Part shown: positions 26,501-35,003 of the stretch, in pieces
Numbering within the stretch: the first letter of the stretch is position 1
Layout of the letters: each line of letters starts with the position of its first letter
NCBI RefSeq assembly: GCF_000022565.1
Contig: NC_012483.1
Span: forward strand, 1,302,001 to 1,366,000
Direction: 5' to 3'
Source: Acidobacterium capsulatum ATCC 51196
Lineage (GTDB): Bacteria > Acidobacteriota > Terriglobia > Terriglobales > Acidobacteriaceae
Length of the DNA: 64,000 nt
Made by a program: the position numbers and the translations under genes
Notes under the pieces: model-generated
Told to the model about the DNA's origin: nothing
What the model saw: the letters and a program-made list of their open reading frames with translations, nothing else
Database searches by the model: none

Positions 26501-27525
26501 GTTCGGTGAAGACCAATATCGGCCACCTGGAAGCGGCTGCCGGCATCGCTGCCTTCCTCAAAACCGTACTGGCGCTGCATCATCGCCGTATCCCAGCCCA
26601 CCGGAACTACAGTAAAATCAACCCTCATATCGCTCTCGACAGCTCGATCTTCCACATTCCCACTCAAACGATCGAGTGGCCGCAGGCAAGCGGCCGGCGG
26701 CGCGCAGGGGTCAGTTCCTTCGGATTTGGCGGGACCAATGTTCATGTTGTGCTTGGCTCCGCACCGCCGCCCGTCGATGCAGAGCGACCGCTGCACGAAG
26801 GACCTTTCACCTTCACTATTTCTGCCAGAACACAGCAGGCCCTTCGGATGCTTGCCGGGCAATACTCCGCTTACATCGACGCCCATCCAGAGACGCGCCT
26901 GGACGACTTGGCCTTCTCGATAGCGCATGGACGAACACTCTTTGAGCAGCAGGCGACGGTAACGGTTTCAACCCTGGAGGAGCTTCGCGCTGCATGGTCC
27001 GACGTGCAACAGGGAGCCTCACTCCACCCACTCGTTTCCGGGCGGGAAGGGGCCACCCCATCCACCGGACGCAAGCTTGCGTTGCCGACCTATCCCTTTG
27101 AAAGAAAGTCTTACTGGTTCCAAAGGCAAATTGCCACGCATCCATTGCTCGGCCGGCAAACGGAGCATCTGGCCGCCGCAGGCACCTGGACCTGGCACTC
27201 CGCATTCGACGGGCAGGAATCCGCATTCCTGATTGGACACAGACTGATGGACGCAATGGTCCTGCCCTACTCCGCCTATGTAGAGATGGCCCTCAGTGCG
27301 GCTTCGCAGGCTGTGGGTGAGGGAGCGTTCACCATTGCCCGCTTGCACCTCCATAGCCCTCTGATCCTGCGCGAGCGAGAACCACGGAGTGTGCGCACCA
27401 CTCTCAGCCGGCGATCGGATACGGACCTGAGCTTTGAAGTCTACAGCCAAACGGGCACGGCTGCCTCGGCCTGGCATCTATGCGCAAGCGCCACCGTTCT
27501 GAAGCAGGGAGGGCCATGGCAATGA
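23521..27525 (+). CDS. Loading PKS: FAAL-ACP-KS-DH(N-terminal half), no AT
   Basis: 1334 residues. A fatty acyl-AMP ligase (~10-585) has YTSGSTGTPKGVM near 176, GWLPLFHDMGLFG and the FAAL-type GAEPIRAET. An ACP has GLGSLDAVE (Ser626). The KS (~682-1115) has its triad in DTACSSS (Cys827), EAHGTGT (His962) and NIGHLEA (His1002). The usual AT is absent: the KS-side linker (SIAHGRTLFEQQA) runs directly into LPTYPFERKSYWF, as in trans-AT modules. The protein ends with only the N-terminal hotdog of a dehydratase (HPLLG, then GHRLMDAMVLP with His1240). The conserved Gly of HxxxGxxxxP is Asp1244. FAALs load fatty acids onto the ACP in iturin- and mycosubtilin-type assembly. The stop overlaps the next gene, which carries the matching C-terminal half. 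Confidence 0.9.
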   Translation: MNPRIKEETGPATVTEALRLHAERTPDRTLYLYLEDGEQESVRLSYGQLYARALQIAAKLRTLTEAGDRALLMYPPGLEFISAWMGCLYAGVVAVPAYPPKKHRSSLQRLQSILKDCEPALTMLDSSTFQTLEKRSGGYSATLALEYLITDEEFATPSDGRPTPTITPEMLAMLQYTSGSTGTPKGVMIHHGNIMANMAALKAAGREDESAVYAGWLPLFHDMGLFGHIVHPMVLGATSILMAPAAFVQKPERWLRAITTYRGTAAAAPDSAYLLCARAVSEAAKKNLDLSSWKLAYNGAEPIRAETIERFTTAFASCGFNPKVMYPVYGLAEATLFVTANPAGEPVALKNLSVTNLDRGIASAPAPEAKTRTLVSCGRTWTEHEIRIVDPDTLQPCSTDHCGEIWITGPSIGAGYWNRAEESERTFRARIPGDDRSYMRTGDLGFFDGTDLVITGRRKDLIIVAGRNLYPQDIEATAEKSHPALVINASAAFSIDSDEGESVVIACEVRREALRNLDPAAVFQAIRQAVAEEHEIPLHAVLLLKTATISRTSSGKIQRSACKAAFLADEGLDVVGNWRNLSAQMDTASAPVDISAWLAKWISQRTGQPASSIDIHAPFSAFGLGSLDAVEMSGQLQQRLGRNVSPTIVYDFPSIHSLASHLEPDGLLPASAHPQRTPSHDTAIAVVGMGCRFPHAQNPYEFWKLLVEKQDDCDGREPASLQNVDKFDADFFGINAREAEAMDPQQRILLEVAWETLENACIAPSALAGTRTAVVVGISNAEYARLATGEEATGPYIATGNALSVAANRISHILDLRGPSWAVDTACSSSLFAVHQACGILLRDECDAALVGGANLILTSQLSEAFTRAGMLSPDRQCRTFDEAANGYARGEGVGMVLLKRLQDAVNAGDPILAVVHGSAANQDGRSHGLTAPNGPAQQAVVRAALAAAGTAPGEIGYIEAHGTGTPLGDPIEVNALAAVLKEGRTAENPCWIGSVKTNIGHLEAAAGIAAFLKTVLALHHRRIPAHRNYSKINPHIALDSSIFHIPTQTIEWPQASGRRRAGVSSFGFGGTNVHVVLGSAPPPVDAERPLHEGPFTFTISARTQQALRMLAGQYSAYIDAHPETRLDDLAFSIAHGRTLFEQQATVTVSTLEELRAAWSDVQQGASLHPLVSGREGATPSTGRKLALPTYPFERKSYWFQRQIATHPLLGRQTEHLAAAGTWTWHSAFDGQESAFLIGHRLMDAMVLPYSAYVEMALSAASQAVGEGAFTIARLHLHSPLILREREPRSVRTTLSRRSDTDLSFEVYSQTGTAASAWHLCASATVLKQGGPWQ

Positions 27526-30500
27526 AGTTCAGTCTCATGTTTTTTGCCAGCAGCGAAGAGGCGCTCTCCAGCAACAAGTATCGCCTCGTGATGGAGAGCG
27601 CCCGCTTCGCTGACCAGAACGGCTTCCACGGCATCTGGCTGCCGGAGCGGCACTTTACGGACTTCGGCTCCTTGTATCCCAATCCCGCAGTCCTGCACGC
27701 GGCACTGGCGACCTCTACCCATCATGTGCGGTTGATGGCGGGCAGCGTTGTCGTACCACTGCATCATCCCATCCGCATCGCCGAAGAGTGGTCGGTTGTT
27801 GACAATCTTTCCCGCGGCCGCGTGGGCATCTCCTTTGCCCCCGGATGGAATCCCGGCGACTTCGCGCTCGCTCCGGAGAAGTATGACAACCGTGTCGAAG
27901 AGATGCTCTCCGGCATACGCACGGTGCAGCGCCTGTGGCGCGGGGAGAGCATCGATGCAATCGACGGAAAGGGCGAGCCGGTCCGGATCAAAACCTACCC
28001 GACGCCGCAGCAACCAGAGCTGCCGACGTGGCTGACAGCTGCGGGCAATCCAAAAACATTTGCGAAGGCGGGAGAGATCGGCGCAAACCTGCTGACGCAT
28101 CTTCTTGACCAGGACGAGGAACAGCTTGCCGTCAAGATCGCCCTCTACCGCGAGGCGCGCGCCAACAGCGGCCATGACCCGTCCACCGGCATCGTGACCG
28201 TCATGCTCCACACCTTTGTCGGGGAGAATCAGGACCTGGTGCGCGAACAGGCGCGCGCTCCGTTCTGCAACTACATCTCCAGCAACATCGGACTCCTGAA
28301 TGGCCTTGCGCAGAGCCGCGGGCACCAGGTCGATGTGCGCTCCATGCCGGCGCAAGAACTTGATGCCTTTGTGCAGTTTCTCTACGAGCGCTTCGCGGAG
28401 TCGCGCGGCCTCATCGGCACCCCCGAAAGCTGCGTTGGCCTGGTGGAACGGTTACAGGACGCCGGGGTTAATGAGATTGCCTGCCTGCTCGACTTCGGAC
28501 CTCCTGTCGATCTGCTGCTCCAAAACCTCACGCACCTACAGCGCCTGAAGACTCTTTATCTCTCCGGGACTACTTGGGAAGAAAGCTCCCGCTTCGATCT
28601 GGCAGTCATTCAGGCGCGATGCCACGAAGAGATCTCGGCCTCCAACTTCCAGCAGATGCTCGAGTCGATGGGACTCCATATTGCGGGAGAGTTCGACGCC
28701 ATAGAAAGAATCTGGCGCTGCCCGGGCGAAGCGCTAGGGCGCATCTTGGCACCGGAAACCATGCCCTCGGCCGGCTTCCATATCCATCCGGCATTTCTGG
28801 ACGCGTGCAGCCGCGTGCTGGCAGCGGCCATGGAGACGGACAGCTCTGCAGCGAATGCACTATATCTCCCCGCCGGCCTTGAACTCTTCCGCATTCACGC
28901 AGATATTTCGTCCCTCCAGCAGGTCTGGAGCCATGCGATCCTCCGTTCCGCCAAGGAAGGCATCGAAGGGGATATCCGTGTTTACGATCTCTCGGGCGGC
29001 CTTGTCCTTGAGATTGAGGGCTTCCGGCTGCATCGCATGGAGACGGAAGCAAAGACGGTCGATTTTGCTCCTTTGCTCTATCGCCGCAGTTGGATCGAGG
29101 CTGCCGCCCCGGACTCGCTCCCCGCAGACCGAACCGGTACATGGCTTGTCCTCGCCCATCATAGCGATCTCGCCGATGGGCTCTCCTCTTTTCTGCAGGG
29201 CGTGGGGGATACCTGCAAGATCATCCAGCCGGAAGAAGGCCAGCTCCACCTGACAGGCCCTAGTTTTGCGTGGAGGGGAGTGATCTGTCTTCTTCCCGAT
29301 ATCAACACGGCACTCACGGCAGCTCAGGCCCTGACCGGCACCAATATTCCTCTCTGGTTAGTGACACAGGGCGCGATGCCGCTGCCCGACAGCGCTCCTT
29401 GCTCCATGAAGGACGCAGCGGTCTGGGGAGTGGGGCGGGCACTCGCCGTCGAACAGCCGGCAAACCTGGGCGGGCTCATCGACCTCGACCCCGCAGGCTC
29501 CAGCGGTTACGATCTCGGCCAAGTCCTCCGTTCGAACGGGGGCGAAGACATGATCGCACTCCGCGGCGGAACGCGGTATGTTGCACGGATCACGCGCGAC
29601 GACTCGATCCCTGCCAAGCCCGCGAAGCGGCTTCGCTTCAGAAAGGATGCCACCTACCTGGTTACGGGGGGGGCGGGCGGACTGGGGCAGCAGGTCATTC
29701 AGTGGCTGCAGTCCAAGGGCGCCGAAAATATCGCCGTACTCAGCCGCAGAATGGAAGCTTCCCTGCGCGACGGCATCACAACCTTCCGATGCGATGTCAC
29801 CCAGCATAACGAAGTGGCCGCCGTGCTGGATCAAATTCGGCAGTCCATGCCTCCCTTGCGGGGAGTCTTTCACCTGGCAGGCATGTTGGACGACGCCCGT
29901 CTGGCGGACCTGAATATGGATCGCCTCCAGCTCGCGGGAGCTGCTAAAAGCGGCGGGGCATGGAATCTGCACGAGCTTCTCGCGGACACCGATCTCGATC
30001 ACTTCGTACTGTTCTCCTCAATGGCTTCGCTGGTCACCATGCCGGGCCAAGGCAGCTATGCCGCAGCAAATGCATCGCTTGATGCGCTGGCGCACACACG
30101 TCGCGCAGTGGGCAAAACCGCGCTCAGCATCAACTGGGGCCCATGGTCTGGCGCGGGCCATGCATCCACTGCCTACGGAAAACGGGCGCATGAGGCGCTG
30201 GCCGCGCTCGGCATCGCTCCCCTTGCCCCGGAGCTGGCCCTGGCCGCGCTCAACTTCCTGATGGAACGCGACGTGACCCAGGCCGGCGTTGCGCAAGTGG
30301 ACTGGCAGCGGTTATTCAAAAATGATCCCCAGGCCGCAAAGTCTCCCCTACTCTCGAACTTCTTGCCCGCCAGACAGCAAAAAGCAGCGACAGAGACAGC
30401 CCTCGTGCAGGAGCTTGGCACTTGCGCGCCCGGCACTCGCGCAACATTGCTGATCGATCACCTGACCGTGATTCTTGTCGATATACTGCGCCTTCCGCGC

Positions 30501-30752
30501 GATCTGCCAGTCGATTCCACGCAGTCGTTCTTCCATCTGGGTCTCGATTCGATCCTCGCACTTGAATTCACCGCCCGTATCTCAGCCGGGATTGGCAGAC
30601 CGTTACCGGCGACCACGTTCTTCACTCACTCCACGCTAGACGCTCTGGCTGCCCATATCCTCAATTCCCTGGCACTCCCGGACAAGGAGGCAGAGAAGAT
30701 GAGCGAAGACGAGTTGGCGGAACTGATTGCCCAGGAGATCGACCGGCTATGA
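27516..30752 (+). CDS. PKS: luciferase-like monooxygenase-DH(C-terminal half)-KR-ACP
   Basis: 1078 residues. Residues 3-345 are a bacterial-luciferase-like flavin monooxygenase of the type embedded in NRPS/PKS proteins (MKFSLMFFASSEE, GIWLPERHFTDFGSLYPNP, SFAPGWNPGDF). Residues ~360-515 are the C-terminal hotdog of a PKS dehydratase (HPAFLDAC with Asp429, ALYLPAGLELFRI), but the usual Gln/His four residues after Asp is Arg433. The KR (~540-925) has TGGAGGLG (717-724), an LDD motif (B-type) and Tyr848 in GSYAAAN. The ACP has GLDSILA (Ser1012). A tail KMSEDELAELIAQEIDRL looks like a docking helix. There is no AT. Start: ATG 27516 sits behind AGGGAGGG; a second ATG at 27522 overlaps the upstream stop as ATGA. 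An 8-G run lies in the KR nucleotide motif. Confidence 0.9.
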   Translation: MAMKFSLMFFASSEEALSSNKYRLVMESARFADQNGFHGIWLPERHFTDFGSLYPNPAVLHAALATSTHHVRLMAGSVVVPLHHPIRIAEEWSVVDNLSRGRVGISFAPGWNPGDFALAPEKYDNRVEEMLSGIRTVQRLWRGESIDAIDGKGEPVRIKTYPTPQQPELPTWLTAAGNPKTFAKAGEIGANLLTHLLDQDEEQLAVKIALYREARANSGHDPSTGIVTVMLHTFVGENQDLVREQARAPFCNYISSNIGLLNGLAQSRGHQVDVRSMPAQELDAFVQFLYERFAESRGLIGTPESCVGLVERLQDAGVNEIACLLDFGPPVDLLLQNLTHLQRLKTLYLSGTTWEESSRFDLAVIQARCHEEISASNFQQMLESMGLHIAGEFDAIERIWRCPGEALGRILAPETMPSAGFHIHPAFLDACSRVLAAAMETDSSAANALYLPAGLELFRIHADISSLQQVWSHAILRSAKEGIEGDIRVYDLSGGLVLEIEGFRLHRMETEAKTVDFAPLLYRRSWIEAAAPDSLPADRTGTWLVLAHHSDLADGLSSFLQGVGDTCKIIQPEEGQLHLTGPSFAWRGVICLLPDINTALTAAQALTGTNIPLWLVTQGAMPLPDSAPCSMKDAAVWGVGRALAVEQPANLGGLIDLDPAGSSGYDLGQVLRSNGGEDMIALRGGTRYVARITRDDSIPAKPAKRLRFRKDATYLVTGGAGGLGQQVIQWLQSKGAENIAVLSRRMEASLRDGITTFRCDVTQHNEVAAVLDQIRQSMPPLRGVFHLAGMLDDARLADLNMDRLQLAGAAKSGGAWNLHELLADTDLDHFVLFSSMASLVTMPGQGSYAAANASLDALAHTRRAVGKTALSINWGPWSGAGHASTAYGKRAHEALAALGIAPLAPELALAALNFLMERDVTQAGVAQVDWQRLFKNDPQAAKSPLLSNFLPARQQKAATETALVQELGTCAPGTRATLLIDHLTVILVDILRLPRDLPVDSTQSFFHLGLDSILALEFTARISAGIGRPLPATTFFTHSTLDALAAHILNSLALPDKEAEKMSEDELAELIAQEIDRL

Positions 30753-33700
30753 ATCCGAGGAGCACAGAAGCACTGGCGGCTGCGCTCGCAGAACTTCGCC
30801 AACGACGCGCGGAGATTGAGGTGCTGCGGGCAGCTCGGTATGAGCCCATCGCCATTGTCGGCATGGCGTGCCGCTTTCCCGGAGACAGCGATACTCCGCA
30901 AAAGTTCTGGCAGCTTCTTCAAGCGGGCCGCGATGCGATCGTCGAAATTCCTCGCGACCGCTGGGAGATTGATCAGTATTATGATCCCGACCCGTCGACC
31001 CCGGGCAAGATGTCCGTGCGCTCCGGCGGATTCCTCTCGCATGTCCACGACTTCGATGCGGCTTTCTTCAATATCTCTCCGCGCGAGGCTACTTATCTTG
31101 ATCCACAGCAGAGATTGCTACTCGAGGTCGCATGGGAGGCAATTGAGAACGCCAACATCGCCAGCCACCGGCTCAGGGAATCTTCCACCGGCGTCTATGT
31201 AGGGATTACCTGCTTCGACCATGCGATTGAGGTTGCCTCAGATGGAGGACGCTCCAGCAGCTATCTCGGCACCGGAAGCGCGCTCAACATGGCCGCGGGA
31301 AGGTTGTCGTTCGCACTGGGTTTAACCGGCCCCAGTATGGCCATCGACACTGCCTGCTCCTCGTCGCTGGTCTGCCTCCATCTGGCTTGCGAGAGCCTGC
31401 GCTCGGGCGAAAGCCGTATGGCACTGGCCGGGGGAGTGAACCTGATGCTTTCTCCGGAAGTCATGGTCAGCTTCTCGCAGGCTCGCATGCTCGCCCCCGA
31501 TGGCCGATGCAAAACCTTCGATGCAGACGCCGACGGCTATGTTCGGGGAGAGGGCTGCGGCATGGTGCTGCTCAAACGGCTTTCGGAGGCCATGGCCGAG
31601 GGAGACCGCATTCTGGGGGTCATTCGCGGAACCGCAGTCGATCACGGAGGAGCGAGCGGCGGCCTGACCATCCCCAGCCGCAACTCGCAGGTAAGGGTCA
31701 TTCGCCGCGCGCTTCAGCAGGCAGGCATTTCGCCTTCCGAGGTGAGCTATGTAGAGGCGCACGGCACCGGCACCTCGCTGGGAGACCCGATTGAAATGGA
31801 GGCTCTGGCCGAGGTCTTTGGCGCACGGGAGCACTGGCTCATGACCGGATCGGTCAAGACGAATATCGGCCATCTCGAGTCGGCCTCCGGCATCGCAGGT
31901 CTCATCAAGGTTCTGCTTGCCTTCCAGCATGAGCAGGTTCCCGCGCACTTGAATTTCCAGCGGCCGAATCCGCACATTCCATGGAACGATATACCTGTCC
32001 GCGTGACGGCGGAACCCTTCGATTGGCCGCGCGGAGCCGTCCGGCGCATCGCGGGCATCAGCGCCTTCGGCTTCAGCGGAACAAACGCGCATGTTGTCGT
32101 GGAAGATCCGCCAGCAGGCACACCATCTGCCGGAACAGTCCGCACAGTTCTGCCTGTTTCCGCCCGCTCGTCTGCGGCACTCCAAGCGCTCGAGCATGCG
32201 TACGAGGCCATCGTGCGCGAGACCGGTGAGCATGAAATTCCGGCCCTTTGCAGGGCAGCGGCAGCAGGCCGCAATCACTATGCCCATCGCCTGGCCCATG
32301 TTCTTCCGCACGGCCCGGTCTACCGCTCTGCGGCACAAGCCACCTCGCCGAGGACGGCATTCGTGCTCGCGGGTGCGCCGGAAGCGTGGGTAAAGGAACT
32401 TCACACCGCAGAGCCAGCCTTCCGCCAGGCCTTCGACCGCTATGCCCAGACCGAAGCCTTTGCCGCATGGTATGCCTGGGTGGAGCTATGGAAGTCCTGG
32501 GGCGTCCGCGCCTCGGCATTCCTGGGCACTGGAGCAGGAGCCTATGTTGCGGCGTGCCAGGCGCAGGCCATCCCAGTGGAGGATGCTCTGCTGCTCTTCC
32601 AAACTGGCCCTGATCCATCCGAACTGCGTGACATCCTCCCGCGCATTCGGATCTCGCCAGCTTCTGCAGCGCTGATGCCAGGAGCCGCGCTGACCGATCC
32701 CGAGTACTGGCTCCAACAGAAGACCACTGCTGCTTCCTGCAAAGAAATCCAGGAAGTACTGCGAGCGCTCCCCGCCGCGACCCTGATCCCGTCTCCGCGC
32801 GCGGGCAAGGCGCTCGAGCGCAGCGTTGCATGGCTCTATGCACAAGGGCAAGACCTGGATTGGCCTGCCTTTTTCGGCACTGGGCCGCAACCGGCCAGCA
32901 CACTTCCAAACTATCCTTTCCAGCGCCAGCGTTTTCAGCTCCCCACCCGCTCCCACCAAAGAAACTCCTCCTCGGGAGATCTCTATTATCAGGTGCAATG
33001 GGAGGCTGCGCCGACACATCCCGCTACTCCTCGGGCGCGCGCCGACGAAGACACGTGGCTCTTGATTCCAGGGGAGGCAAATAACGGAGAAAGTTTTGCC
33101 GCGCTTCTGCAATCCCTCGGCTGTTCCGTTCAGGTTCTTGCGGGCTTTGCGTCTTTCCCTGTGCTCGAACCGCGCACCCGGGTTATCTTCTTCGGCGATA
33201 CATGTGAGTTACTGCTACGTGTGGCGCAGCAGATGCTTCGCGCCCCGGACGCCAAAGGATCGAAGCTTTGGTGCATCACCCGGGATGCCGTTGACGCAGG
33301 AGACGTTCCCGCGCTCACCGGTCTTGCCCAATCACCACTGTGGGGTATGGCGAAGGGAATCTCCATCGAGCATCCGGAGATCTTCGGTGCAGCCATCGAC
33401 CTTGATCGGGAAGCCTCCTCCGGCGAAGACGAAATGCTTCTCACCGAAATTCTGAGTGGCAGCCGGGAAGATCAGGTGGCACTCCGCGACGGGCGCCTCT
33501 TCGTGCCTCGGCTTGTGCGAACTCACGGACAAGCGGCCTCGCCGCTGCGCGTTGACGCCGACAGCCTTTACCTGATCACGGGCGGTCTGGGCCAGCTTGG
33601 CTCCCAGACAGCCAACTGGCTCATCGGGCGCGGGGCTCGCACTCTTCTGCTGACCGGACGAAGGCCGCCTGAGGAGTCGATTCTGGCGAGCCTTCGCCGC

Positions 33701-34708
33701 CATGGAGCCGAGGTTCGTTACGAGCAGATCGACGTGACGGATGCAAGCGCGGTTTCCGATCTTTTCCGAAGGATCCGTGAGGAATATCCACCCCTGAAGG
33801 GCATTGTTCACGCCGCCGGCATTCTGGGCTATGAGCCGCTGGAGTTTATGGAGCCATCGACGTTAGCCGCAGTTCTGCGCCCTAAAGTGGAGGGCGCGTG
33901 GCTGCTTCATCGCGAGAGCCAATCCCTGAACTTGGATTTTTTTCTTCTGTATTCGTCGATTGCCTCGGCATGGGGATCGAATGAACAGGCACACTATAAC
34001 GCAGCCAACCGCTATCTCGATTCGCTCGCTCATTACCGGCATGCTCGCGGCCTGCCCGCAATGAGCATCAATTGGGGTCCCTGGACGGGTGGCGGCATGA
34101 CATCGCCGGAAGCGGCCACCCTGCTCTCCCGAATCGGCGTGAGATGCCTGACTCCGGAATGCGCTCTGGAAGCACTGCATTTCTTACCTACGGTCTCGCA
34201 ACTGGCCATCGCTGATATCGACTGGCATCAATTTCAACGCTCCTACGAGGCTCGCGGGTTCAAGGCCTTCCTCGATCACATTCGTGCGGAAATTTCTCAG
34301 CCCAGAGAGCCTGAGTCCCCGGAAAGAGCAGAAAACGAGAGCTTCACCGGAGACCGGAAATCGCTCGTGGAGGCCCTGGAAAAAGAGGCCGCTCACGTAT
34401 TGGGTTTCGACTCTGGGCGACTTGACCGCGACCTGGGGTTCTTCGAGATGGGCATGGACTCGCTGCTGGCGCTGGAATTCCGGAGCCGAATTGAGAAATC
34501 ACTGGGTTTGTCCGTGCCGGCGACTCTGCTCTTCGACAGCCCTTCGATTCATACACTGGCCGACTCACTTCTCAACGGGAAGTCAGCATCGGTGTCTGCA
34601 CAGGAAGATATAAGGGTTCCCGAAGATAACTTAAAAGTAAAAATTGAACTTCTGTCGGAGGAAGAAGCCGAAGTTATGCTGGTAGAAAAACTTAAGTTTC
34701 TTAACTGA
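30749..34708 (+). CDS. PKS module: KS-degenerate AT-KR-ACP
   Basis: 1319 residues. A short N-terminal coiled-coil docking helix (ALAELRQRRAEIEVLRAA) precedes the KS (~30-460), with Cys203, His338 and His375 in canonical motifs. Residues ~500-720 are a shrunken AT: RTAFVLAGAPEAWVKEL and LWKSWGVRASAFLGTGAGAYVAA align with an AT, but GHSxG reads G593-T-G-A-G597, so the nucleophile Ser and its His neighbour are lost. The C-terminal AT lobe is also shortened before LPNYPFQRQRF. The KR (TGGLGQLG at 944) has Tyr1083 in AHYNAAN, no LDD, and a Trp eight residues before the Tyr, suggesting A-type. The ACP has GMDSLLALE (Ser1238). It is coupled to the previous gene by ATGA (30749-30752). Its malonyl group must come from elsewhere. 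The A-type KR would leave a beta-hydroxyl. Confidence 0.9.
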   Translation: MNPRSTEALAAALAELRQRRAEIEVLRAARYEPIAIVGMACRFPGDSDTPQKFWQLLQAGRDAIVEIPRDRWEIDQYYDPDPSTPGKMSVRSGGFLSHVHDFDAAFFNISPREATYLDPQQRLLLEVAWEAIENANIASHRLRESSTGVYVGITCFDHAIEVASDGGRSSSYLGTGSALNMAAGRLSFALGLTGPSMAIDTACSSSLVCLHLACESLRSGESRMALAGGVNLMLSPEVMVSFSQARMLAPDGRCKTFDADADGYVRGEGCGMVLLKRLSEAMAEGDRILGVIRGTAVDHGGASGGLTIPSRNSQVRVIRRALQQAGISPSEVSYVEAHGTGTSLGDPIEMEALAEVFGAREHWLMTGSVKTNIGHLESASGIAGLIKVLLAFQHEQVPAHLNFQRPNPHIPWNDIPVRVTAEPFDWPRGAVRRIAGISAFGFSGTNAHVVVEDPPAGTPSAGTVRTVLPVSARSSAALQALEHAYEAIVRETGEHEIPALCRAAAAGRNHYAHRLAHVLPHGPVYRSAAQATSPRTAFVLAGAPEAWVKELHTAEPAFRQAFDRYAQTEAFAAWYAWVELWKSWGVRASAFLGTGAGAYVAACQAQAIPVEDALLLFQTGPDPSELRDILPRIRISPASAALMPGAALTDPEYWLQQKTTAASCKEIQEVLRALPAATLIPSPRAGKALERSVAWLYAQGQDLDWPAFFGTGPQPASTLPNYPFQRQRFQLPTRSHQRNSSSGDLYYQVQWEAAPTHPATPRARADEDTWLLIPGEANNGESFAALLQSLGCSVQVLAGFASFPVLEPRTRVIFFGDTCELLLRVAQQMLRAPDAKGSKLWCITRDAVDAGDVPALTGLAQSPLWGMAKGISIEHPEIFGAAIDLDREASSGEDEMLLTEILSGSREDQVALRDGRLFVPRLVRTHGQAASPLRVDADSLYLITGGLGQLGSQTANWLIGRGARTLLLTGRRPPEESILASLRRHGAEVRYEQIDVTDASAVSDLFRRIREEYPPLKGIVHAAGILGYEPLEFMEPSTLAAVLRPKVEGAWLLHRESQSLNLDFFLLYSSIASAWGSNEQAHYNAANRYLDSLAHYRHARGLPAMSINWGPWTGGGMTSPEAATLLSRIGVRCLTPECALEALHFLPTVSQLAIADIDWHQFQRSYEARGFKAFLDHIRAEISQPREPESPERAENESFTGDRKSLVEALEKEAAHVLGFDSGRLDRDLGFFEMGMDSLLALEFRSRIEKSLGLSVPATLLFDSPSIHTLADSLLNGKSASVSAQEDIRVPEDNLKVKIELLSEEEAEVMLVEKLKFLN

Positions 34709-35003
34709 AGCAAATTATCTTATACTCCTCTTACATTTTTTCTAAAGGTACAGGCGGATTATCACCTCCTGGCCGTCCACCCATTTCTCCCCCTCCATCC
34801 ATAGCACTATCTCTCACGGATCTGCACTGTTAGCCACGCGAAAGAGAACCCGGACTAGTCCGAAGCTCTTTCCATGGACAAGTAACGACGGCAGCAAGAT
34901 GACCGGCAGGCAGCATCGATTCCGCATGACCTTGCGCAACAGGATCAAGGGCTGCGGATAGCGCCGGTTTTTTGCAGCATGGGCAGTCAAGCAGGAGTTT
35001 TCT
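34709..35003. promoter_or_regulatory. Only sizeable gap inside the assembly line, with a 12-bp palindrome
   Basis: Between the third PKS gene and the KS-AT-aminotransferase gene are 295 bases without a supported reading frame, in a locus where all other assembly-line junctions overlap or nearly touch. CGGACTAGTCCG at 34851-34862 is a perfect palindrome and could be an operator. AT-rich sequence around 34714-34748 could hold a promoter. AGGAG at 34993-34997 is the ribosome binding site for ATG 35004. A separate transcript for the NRPS half is possible. Confidence 0.4.

Noticed and set aside
25522-26928. 468-codon open frame on the minus strand
   Set aside because: Antisense to the KS domain of the first PKS. 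Composition is shadow-like (Arg, Gly and Cys) and there are no motifs.
27500-27530. Dehydratase split explained as a frameshift or sequencing error
   Set aside because: The upstream end, the ribosome binding site AGGGAGGG, the overlapping ATG codons and a complete 340-residue monooxygenase at the new N-terminus make a true gene boundary much more likely.
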